From positions 526,821-540,543 of the forward strand of contig NW_003120423.1 in NCBI RefSeq assembly GCF_000003605.2: 13,723 nucleotides of DNA. Reading direction: 5' to 3'. This DNA is from Saccoglossus kowalevskii. Lineage: Eukaryota; Hemichordata; Enteropneusta; Harrimaniidae. This document shows positions 6,999-13,723 of this stretch, one piece after another (position 1 is the stretch's first letter; every line of letters begins with the position of its first letter). A model generated the notes under the pieces. The model saw nothing but the letters and a program-made list of their open reading frames with translations. It did no database searches and was not told the origin of the DNA. The translations under genes were made by a program, and so were the position numbers.

Positions 6999-9533
6999 CC
7001 TTGAACTTGACACAGCTTGCAGTACAATGGAATAATGTAACAAGGTTAACCAAATACTCCCAAAGTTCATACGGACTGGTGCAAGTCAATTAACATTTCA
7101 CTAGTATATACCATGATGACAAAATTTATACTTGATATATAGAATATCAAAGCAATTGGACTTGCGGTTTTCAACAATTCGAAAAAGTATAAAGTTGTTA
7201 TGGCTGATGACAGACAATCACTCATATGATAAGCCCCGCTTGACAAAGTCAACAGCCGAGCTAAAAAAACACACAATTTGGTCATCAAAATTCAAAATAT
7301 CATGAAAATTGACACCAGTTTCTATTGTGTTATTCTTTCTTCATATTTCAAATTTTTGCTTATTGACACAAGATGAAAGAGTCAAATATTGATAGTAATC
7401 CAAATACTGTTAAAACATTTTTAAAATATGACATCTCCAGTGTTCATTACGAAATACACAATAAAAAGTTCCCCTTTCATAATACAGTAAATTTCAATGT
7501 GACTTGAACAGCCTCAACAAATGCAGGGATTGGCGAATTGAGAATTTCTTGCAATGCAAAATACTACTAACATACACACAATGTTCATTCATGCTACACA
7601 AACACAGGTTGCCTTTTATTTTGTGTGAAACATACAAACAATAGGTTTATTGGTGATGTCATTGAGAGTTGTTTGATACAGCTGTTTCATCATAAACCTG
7701 ACATGCATTCAAAATAAAAGCAATAAAAAAATAACAATAGACAATTGGGATGTACTGTTGCAAATCATAGTTATTTACAAAAATATTAGCTTGCAATGTG
7801 TGCATTTCTGTCTCTAAAATGCAAATATATAAAATTACATGTATTATCATGTAGACAATAAATATTTACAAAATTACGATAAATTAAGACTTTTATATAT
7901 TACAAATTGTCAGGGGGGAAAACAAACACATCTATAAGTCGTGAGACTAATTTCATTTTCATCTCTTCATTATATTTACGTTATTTTACTGCAAATGTAG
8001 CTTACAAATGTATATGTTCAATGTATGTTATGTGCTCAAGTTATGAAGTAGTAGGAACTACCATAAAACTCCCTATTTGTGCAAGAGATAAATTCTATGA
8101 ACCAGTGCATGTGTTGACATTTTGTAGAAGTTAAAATGTCACTGGGACTCCTTTGAAGTTGTACTGCAGGCAAGACTTAGTTACTACCCGGTAAACTGTG
8201 AGCAACTTGCCAAAAATTTGGCATTTATGAGTTATACCGATTAAAACTTGATGTATTGTGCCGTTTTCCGATTAAGTTATTATTCGTCTTCACTACAATA
8301 AATCCAGTCAGGCACTGCTGTTAGAATTCTGCTTTCGGTGATAGCAAAACACAACCAACTTAGGAAGTTCCTGTACAGAATGTTTGATGTCCACGAGGAT
8401 GCATTAATAACACAGGTAAAATAGTTGTCCTATATGAATATATATGAAACAACAAAAGTGCCACAGAACACTCTAATTATGAAAATTACTAATACATGTA
8501 GCAAAAAATAAACAGTTGACAGTGTTAATGATGTATCAACAAAGCACAGTGGACTTACTAACTGAAAACTTGATACACCAGTCATAGTCCAATAATTACA
8601 TATCCAAAAAAACATTTGCAATACTCTAACAAATACAGTAACCAGTCTCAAAATTTTGACCATTTTGACAAAAAACAGTGATGATTTTTCACAGCAATAG
8701 GCTATTCAAAGATTTGGATTTGACAACAGAACGATGCAAGATATTTATATTAACTGACTAAATTCAAGAGATGACTGTTCTTATTATAAAAGCATGAATT
8801 GTTTGAATTTTCATGGAATGCTTAAATGCACTCAGATTAGATAACAATTTGTGAAAATCCATCACTATGTTTTATTAGATGGTGAAATCCTGCATTTGGT
8901 ATACATTTTGAGATTCTGGTAAAAGATTGAACACTAATATATTAACAGTTAACAAAATTTACTATATTTCAGTGAAACGTTTTAGATAAATGTTAAAATT
9001 GCACTCTGAGATAATTCCTATGTCTTTTTGAGTCTTGGAACAATTATGTGACTTATTTTACGATCTGAATTTGTGGAAAATGATTCCTCCTTCTGCATTA
9101 CAGAATGTCAGAGAAGAAGCAATTCTCTATAAATGGTTGACAACAATCTGACAGGTTGAATATGACTGAAATTTTAATGTTTAGTAGATATTTTCCACAA
9201 GTCATACAAATTCAGTCGATCAAATAGTCCTACGACCCCCAAAAAGCCTTAGGACTGATCTTGGAGTACAACTTTAACTAAAAATTAACTATATTAAAAA
9301 ACAGTCCATATAATTATTGTAAATGACTTGTTAAGAAATTTCCAGTTTGTAGTGATGCTTTATCAAAAGTCCGATTAACTCTTGGGTCACATCCTAATTA
9401 CACAATATAATTGTCATTTTTAGTAACTGAATGGCAGACTGAACAGTACAAGTATGCAATATAACTTAACTTCTCTAAAATAATTGTTTTATATTCAATG
9501 AAACACAATGTATCATATACAGAAAGTTGAGCA
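6999..9533. other. AT-rich non-coding interval
   Basis: No gene or exon with recognisable similarity is seen on either strand across 2.5 kb. Open frames here (at 7067-7288, 7659-7850, 7907-8134 and 8430-8663) are short, hydrophobic or low-complexity, and typical of AT-rich DNA. A near-palindrome TGCCAAA-aa-TTTGGCA lies at 8208-8223. This could be intergenic DNA or a long intron or untranslated region. Confidence 0.4.
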
Positions 9534-9700
9534 ACCTTCATTGTGATTGGACTATGTCACATAAAAAAACAATCATATTCTAAATGTAACCTTCACTTTG
9601 ATTGGACTACACTGCTCCTCATGTCACATAAAGAACCAATCATATTCTCACAATATCTAACCTCCATTCTGATTTGACAACAATGCTTCTCCATTAGTGG
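9534..9700. repeat. Three degenerate tandem copies of a 55-71 bp unit with inverted ATTGG/CCAAT boxes
   Basis: Units start at 9534 ('accttcattgtgattgg'), 9589 ('accttcactttgattgg') and 9660 ('acctccattctgatttg'). Copies 1 and 2 share 'tgtcacataaa' and 'caatcatattct'; copy 2 has about 14 extra bases after 'attggacta'. In copy 2, TGATTGG and CCAATCA form a 7 bp inverted pair. The third copy is truncated or strongly diverged. This is probably an old minisatellite or a tandemly duplicated short element. Confidence 0.65.
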
Positions 9701-9830
9701 TATATTAATAAAGACAATTATATAGTAACTAGACTGCACAGTTAATAAATGTCATACTAAGAATATAAAGATTGCGGTGTATTCACACATCAACCATCTA
9801 CATAACTACTATTAATAACACAGTCAACAC

Positions 9831-10076
9831 TAAAAGGGCAGTGGTCTTCCCACCATGTATGTGCAAGATTTGTAGTGATAAACCAAAATGCTTTCACAGA
9901 GGCAAGCATGAATGCACAATGTCCACTGAATGCTAACATTGAGACATTCCAATCATCCCACAAATTACCTAGTTAAAAGTTGGTAACGTATCTTTGTGCA
10001 ACAATCAAGTCACCAACTTTGTCAATATTAAACCCATATCTCTAGCATGTGTGGTAAGACAACCACTGCCCTTCAA
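9831..10076. mobile_element. TTAA-type miniature inverted-repeat element, decayed (copy W)
   Basis: Terminal inverted repeats are clear: AGGGCAGTGGT (9835-9845) and ACCACTGCCCT (10062-10072) are exact, and similarity continues imperfectly for about 25 more bases. The flanking four bases are TAAA on the left and TCAA on the right, each one substitution from TTAA. AGGGCAGTGGTC is what AGGGCGGTGGTC of the 4418-4550 element becomes after one CpG to CpA change, so I place it in the same family. At 246 bp it is longer than that copy. It contains an internal 9 bp inverted repeat AAAGTTGGT (9976-9984) / ACCAACTTT (10012-10020). Confidence 0.65.
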
Positions 10077-11322
10077 TTGCAGGATAGAAACATTCACCAT
10101 GTAATACATGGAACTCCATCTACTCTAAGCTAGAATGTACTCGCATTCTTTAATCTACCTCACGAAAAGGTGTAACAAGTCAGTTTCATTTTGTTCATAC
10201 AGGATTCTCCCCAGGGCATTATAGAATAGGGGTTCCCAAATGTTTAATTTAGGATAAACAATAGAACCAATTTATCATTAATAAATACAAGTCATTAACA
10301 TACTATTTTGTTATGCAAATTGCCAGATAGTGTATGCAATTTTTCCAAGGAGAACACTGTCATAGCATTACCGTTGTATTGTTGGCAGCACTTCGTTGTA
10401 AGCCCTTTAACTTTTAAGTAACATGCGCCAAAATAAACAAATCATACTATTAACAGCATTTGGGATCTTTCCTGATGTTTCGCCATTTATCAACTACATT
10501 ATGTTCGGTCTAAACAAATGTTATTGAGAAATGCTTTACACAGATTACCTTCAAATTTTTGAAAGAAAATCCCATAACTATCCAGTAATTTGAGGAGACT
10601 CTAAGGAAGGCTCGGTAATTTTGACAAGAAGCTTCTGAACTGGATATCTTGCAAATACCTTACCAAATGTCACACTTCGTATGTGACACATATTACTTTA
10701 TATGTCAAGGGCTTCCAATAAAATACTGGTGACAAAGGACTTTTAAAAGTCCTTATGGATGGATTCATTTGAAATGACAACTACTTTTTAAGAGGTGATA
10801 AATTTGAGTGTTAATACAACAATACCTGATGCATATAATCTATATACAATGTATTACAGTTCAAGTGGACAGTGAAAGAGTTCTGCAGATACAAAGCTTT
10901 CACGTTATCAAAACAGGTGGAATGCATTTACCAGTATATAATCTAGTTAAAAAAAATGAAAAAAAATTATATCAATGTATTTTATAAATATATTTATATT
11001 TAAAAAAACTGTGCTCACAAAATGAGCAAAGAAATAGTACAATTTTTGAGTGAATTTGATACAAGATACAATGACAGTAAATGCACACTAGATGTGTAAT
11101 TATTACGGTAGAGCATAAATTTCAAACAAGGAGTGCAATGAGAGTGAGAGATTAGATCAGATAGCAAGAAAGGTCAGAGGTTTCCAAAAAGAAAAATAAT
11201 AGAATAGATAGCTTCTAGGACAATATTTGGTAATCACTGTCCTAAATAACTACTTACAGGGTAGTACTGTATCCAAAGACATTTTGGGCAATGGTACATT
11301 TTCTGCATGTGAAATGTACAGG
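10077..11322. other. AT-rich non-coding interval with small hairpins
   Basis: No coding exon is recognised. Inverted repeats present are TGTCACA (10668-10674) / TGTGACA (10682-10688) and a perfect 20 bp palindrome at 10735-10754. A strongly AT-rich tract lies at about 10945-11000. Confidence 0.4.
10735..10754. repeat. Perfect 20 bp palindrome
   Basis: AAGGACTTTTAAAAGTCCTT is its own reverse complement with no mismatch and no loop. It could form a cruciform or a dimeric protein site. No matching second copy was noticed in the window. Confidence 0.9.
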
Positions 11323-11539
11323 TTACAATGATGGTGACTGATCTTCTATAGTAGCATATGAAACATTTTCATTGCCTAAAACTTCTAGCTGTTTTGAATA
11401 GTTCCAAACATTCCATGTTGCTAAGAGACGGACCCCTGTACCATGCATTTCTATGAGCTCTTTGTGAGCTGCTGTGTAACACCGGTCGATCAGTCGGTGA
11501 AAACAGCTAAATAGCACAAACTCAACTTTGAAAATAATC
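11323..11539 (-). CDS. Possible terminal coding exon of unknown identity
   Basis: A minus-strand frame of 71 codons plus stop follows a candidate acceptor ('ttggttgctcag', 11540-11542). The longer frame to 11547 begins with TTG, not ATG, so a start there is unlikely. The sequence has balanced composition, with stretches such as LIDRCYTAAHKELIEM and GVRLLATWNVWNYSKQLE, no low complexity and no hydrophobic segment. Codon use and some CpG make it more protein-like than any other short frame nearby. I do not recognise the family. It lies 1.3 kb downstream of the FBXO8 stop on the same strand. It could be an alternative last exon of that gene, the last exon of an unrecognised gene, or a chance frame. 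Exon and phase assignments are inference. Confidence 0.3.
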
Positions 11540-11908
11540 CTGAGCAACCAAATTTATATTTGTTGTGTATGTAGGGGAGAGTCTCAACAACTATTTCTGA
11601 GTGTTTTTGACCTTCGTTTTCACTGTGATGGTTGGTTGCCAGGCGCCTGTATGTCTGCCCCTGAGATTACGTCACAGTGTTAAGAATTTCATTCATTTTC
11701 CCCTTTTGCAACAAGGAATTTTTTTTCACGAAATTCTCCCCTCTAGTCTTTAAATGGGGAATCTCTGAATAAATTTAATTGCAAAACCTGCAATATTAGT
11801 TTCGAAAAGGAATGGGATTACTGGCACAGAATATGGCATACTGTTGTAAAAAGCTGTTATTTCTGTGCAACAGAATACAAGGTACACCACTATTGTCAGA
11901 TTGTGACT
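11540..11908. other. Non-coding interval
   Basis: No gene is recognised. A perfect CRE-like octamer TTACGTCA (TGACGTAA on the minus strand) lies near 11668, in a locally GC-richer patch with the palindrome-like 'caggcgcctg'. These could belong to a promoter for a minus-strand transcript, but nothing else supports that. Confidence 0.3.
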
Positions 11909-12115
11909 GGTTTACATTAGCAATAATGAAAATTCACCAATTATTCACTGGGTTTTAATTTCACTATTTATGCTGATGAGTAAATTTAAATGTCAAATAA
12001 CAATAGAATTCATTGTTTCCCTGACAAATTCATGAACTTTAAAACTCAGTGAATATGCTCAAAATATCAAAACAGAGAAATTAAATGTCAGTGAAAATAA
12101 ATGGTTTTACATTAG
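11909..12115. mobile_element. Decayed AT-rich miniature inverted-repeat element, family 2 (copy A)
   Basis: The element is about 207 bp, the same size as the copy at 6792-6998. It contains 'ttcactgggttttaatttcac' near its left and 'tttaaaactcagtgaat' further in, an imperfect inverted pair. The string 'tttacattag' occurs at both edges (11911-11920 and 12106-12115) as a direct repeat. The right part ('aatatcaaaacagagaaatt') matches the element at 12231-12384. No coding capacity is seen. Exact ends are uncertain. Confidence 0.5.
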
Positions 12116-12230
12116 TGTACATTTGATGTGTGTATCTGGGTGGAAAACAATTAAAATTAGAAATGCCATGTAATCTCTTGTACAGCTGTTGTAAAAGTTC
12201 TATTTCTCTTTGTCTACACACAATTACAGT

Positions 12231-12384
12231 ACTGTAAATGTATAAATTATTCACAGGGTTTTAAATTGAATCTACATAAACATGTGACACTACAATAGAA
12301 TCTGTGCATTTAAAACCCAGTGAATGTGTTAAAATATCACACTAGTGAAATTAAATATCTGTTGAAATTAATTCTTTCACAGTA
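12231..12384. mobile_element. Decayed AT-rich miniature inverted-repeat element, family 2 (copy B)
   Basis: The element is about 154 bp, starting at the palindrome TTACAGTACTGTAA (12224-12237) and ending near 'ctttcacagta' (12384). The inner inverted pair 'cacagggttttaaa' / 'tttaaaacccagtg' is preserved. 'acaatagaat', 'cagtgaatgtgttaaaatatca' and 'gtgaaattaaat' align in order with the element 120 bp upstream. It lies in the same orientation as copy A and is shorter by internal deletion. Confidence 0.5.
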
Positions 12385-12828
12385 TACAGAAATATGTAAT
12401 GAAATGAAAACATTGCAATGTTTCATCAAATACAGTCAATGCATTCCAACACAATGGCAGATAAAGATCAGTTCTTATCTGAGACTCAAAATTGATAGGC
12501 AAGTCAGCATTTTGAATAAGGTAATACTACAACATGTATGGCCAATACAATTTTTAGAGACCAATTTGTGAGTGGATAGTGAAGACCCTTTCAGTATGCT
12601 GTTATTGCAAGAGCTCTGAGTTCTCCAAAGAAAATTATAGAGTAGGGCCCACAATGGAGCAACAATGAAAACTTATATTAGTAATCAATATGTTAAATTG
12701 TTATTCTGGTAGAGAAAACTGTATTAACATTTTAATGATATTCAGATACAACAGATATATTTCAAAAGTTATAATCAGACTTTCTAACTGACTTGTTTTT
12801 TTACCACCAGGGTATGCTTTTCTCCAGA
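12385..12828 (-). other. Likely 3' untranslated region of FBXO8 and flank
   Basis: On the minus strand this follows the FBXO8 stop codon. It is AT-rich with no protein-like frame. The first polyadenylation-type hexamer is ATTAAA at 12731-12736, about 95 nt past the stop. The plus-strand frame of 83 codons at 12320-12571 begins inside a repeat element and is not credible. Confidence 0.4.
12731..12736 (-). terminator. Candidate polyadenylation signal ATTAAA for FBXO8
   Basis: TTTAAT on the plus strand reads ATTAAA on the minus strand and is the nearest accepted variant downstream of the stop. The local AT bias makes chance occurrence likely, so this is tentative. Confidence 0.28.
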
Positions 12829-13516
12829 CTACCATCTCTGTGGGGCAATATGGCCAACTAAGTAGATGTTGTCATAAAGATGACCTGAGAATTCATCATC
12901 CACATGAACAGCAGCTCTTCGTACATTCCGGATGAATTCTCGCTTTGACATCTTGTTTTTCACATGAGGACTAGTCAGATCAACTGACAGTAAAATTAAA
13001 GAATAACACAGGACGTAAATTGTCTCTGAAATTGGAAGAAAACAACACAAATTATGTACTGAACTAAACATTTCACTATTAAACATCAATACCTTTGTGT
13101 GATGCTACTGTACAGACCATACTCAAATGACACTTGTGTGTAACTTGATTTGTATTACATACCTGTGCAAGGTAGATTACAATGGAATCTTCATTGCATA
13201 TCATCAGGTAAGACCACGAGACAACACAAATCCTACCCACTATACACTGTCACCTTTACCTGCTTACCTACTATGAGATCACAAGACAAAACAGACCCAC
13301 CTCTGGTAAATAGCTAATCTCTGTAGCTTACCTGCTGTGAGACCACAAGACGGATTACAATCAATAAACCTGGAGGCAAATTTCTCAATCAATGTCTGTA
13401 GCTCATTGCTTCTCTGACTAGGTGCATCAATGTTTGAGAAGAACAACCTCAAAGCATTAGCCAGAAATTTATTTGCATAGTTGTGTAAATTAATAAGTTC
13501 GTCTAGCACATCACGC
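12829..13516 (-). CDS. FBXO8: F-box only protein 8 (FBXO8) orthologue, last two coding exons, Sec7-like domain
   Basis: FBXO8 joins an N-terminal F-box, which binds SKP1 of an SCF ubiquitin ligase, to a C-terminal Sec7-like domain; the human protein is linked to ARF6 ubiquitination. Only the C-terminal part is here, in two exons, 13332-13516 and 12829-13025, joined by a phase 1 intron (GCA-G|gtaagc ... tttcag|AG-ACA), giving about 126 residues. Near-identical family blocks include RRDVLDELINLHN, YVLCYSLILLSVDLTSP, HVKNKMSKREFIRN and GHLYDNIYLVGHIA. The protein ends in PQRW, three residues beyond where I recall human FBXO8 (319 residues) ending, so this is the natural last exon. The upstream exon edge is 'tttttatctgcag|G'. 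The loop holding the Sec7 catalytic glutamate reads APSQR (human APEER as I recall), so the acidic residues are gone. Four residues are missing after CNP relative to human, exactly at the exon junction. The F-box exons lie outside the window. Confidence 0.92.
13026..13331 (-). other. FBXO8 intron (306 bp, phase 1)
   Basis: The donor is 'cagcag|gtaagc' at 13331 and the acceptor 'gttgttttcttccaatttcag' ends at 13026. Joining the exons restores LTA-E-TIYVLCYS, the expected Sec7 sequence, which proves the boundary and frame. Retention of the intron would terminate translation 18 codons into the unspliced frame. The donor-proximal half consists of tandem repeats of the exon end, listed separately. 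Confidence 0.9.
13206..13360. repeat. About 64 bp tandem repeat spanning the FBXO8 exon end and splice donor, three copies
   Basis: 'gcttacctgctgtgagaccacaag' at 13326 (the donor and the end of the exon, plus-strand view) recurs as 'gcttacctactatgagatcacaag' at 13262, period 64. The part 'gaccacgagac' recurs again at 13212, period 65. The copies are about 75-85% alike by eye and continue through 'acaaaacagacccacc' / 'acaacacaaatcctaccca'. The middle copy keeps a good donor consensus (TAG|gtaagc). Confidence 0.75.
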
Positions 13517-13723
13517 CTGCAGATAAAAACAACATTTATTAGTTGTCTGATATTCAATTTTTGTGTGTGTGCAAAATCAAATAAAATATAAAGCCAAAGA
13601 ATAGCCAAAATTTAGCCGGTATAAAAATCATTAAGTACATATTTCCCCCAATTCAGACCTTTAAAATTTAATAGCTTCAAGACGATCAAAAACATCATCA
13701 TTATTTTGTGAAAATATTACTGT
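13517..13723 (-). other. Upstream FBXO8 intron, running off the window edge
   Basis: The sequence is AT-rich and ends (minus strand) in a good acceptor, 'tgtttttatctgcag', directly before the exon starting at 13516. No further FBXO8 coding sequence is recognised up to the window edge. Confidence 0.6.

Noticed and set aside
9768-9933. Cysteine-rich plus-strand frame (CMCKICSDKPKCFH)
   Set aside because: There is no ATG at its beginning, it starts in plain AT-rich DNA, and its cysteines fall in the arm of the same mobile element.
9774-10040. Protein-like minus-strand frame interrupted by one stop (segments such as GFNIDKVGDLIVAQRY and WDDWNVSMLAFSGHC)
   Set aside because: It looked like a broken exon at first, but it coincides with the inverted-repeat element at 9831-10076, and the opposite strand is equally open, so I read it as a by-product of the repeat.
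10376-10410. Another possible right end of a TTAA element ('agccct' then TTAA)
   Set aside because: No matching left end was found upstream; a six- to eight-base match is not enough.
13600-13700. Possible further FBXO8 exon (minus-strand LNW-containing frame)
   Set aside because: Only three residues match the expected block, there is no donor in the right place, and the flanking acceptor at 13517 shows this is intron.

Overview
This is nuclear DNA from a multicellular animal. It is mostly AT-rich and non-coding, and the genes are sparse with spliceosomal introns (GT...AG boundaries are visible). Short repeats and miniature inverted-repeat elements are frequent, and CpG decay (CG to TG/CA) shows in the older repeats. 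The two recognisable genes, a Golgi-type carbohydrate sulfotransferase whose coding sequence is one exon and an FBXO8 orthologue, fit a non-vertebrate bilaterian such as a hemichordate, cephalochordate or lophotrochozoan. The phylum cannot be decided from the window.

Layout. Bases 1-680 are a tandem satellite of about 60 bp units that runs off the left edge. Bases 1078-2352 (minus strand) hold an intact 424-residue type II membrane sulfotransferase. Bases 2360-3000 contain a small minisatellite and a pentanucleotide repeat. Bases 2970-4550 are a cluster of short TTAA-bounded inverted-repeat elements mixed with a 208 bp tandem duplication. Bases 4550-9530 are intergenic or intronic AT-rich DNA with small duplications, one good CTCF-like motif and a second kind of inverted-repeat element. 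Another, decayed TTAA element lies at 9831-10076. A coding-looking minus-strand segment that I cannot name lies at 11323-11539. Two more copies of the second element family lie at 11909-12384. Bases 12829-13516 (minus strand) hold the last two coding exons of an FBXO8 orthologue, covering most of its Sec7-like domain; the rest of the gene lies beyond the right edge.

The two genes have unrelated cell-biological roles (glycan sulfation in the Golgi; ubiquitin ligase adaptor for ARF6) and there is no sign that they act together. I found no unmistakable new multi-gene system. The most noteworthy signals are the local family of TTAA-bounded miniature elements at different stages of CpG decay, the FBXO8 splice donor lying inside a roughly 64 bp tandem repeat that duplicates it into the intron, loss of the catalytic-position glutamate in the Sec7 domain, and an unusual PAPS-binding loop in the sulfotransferase.
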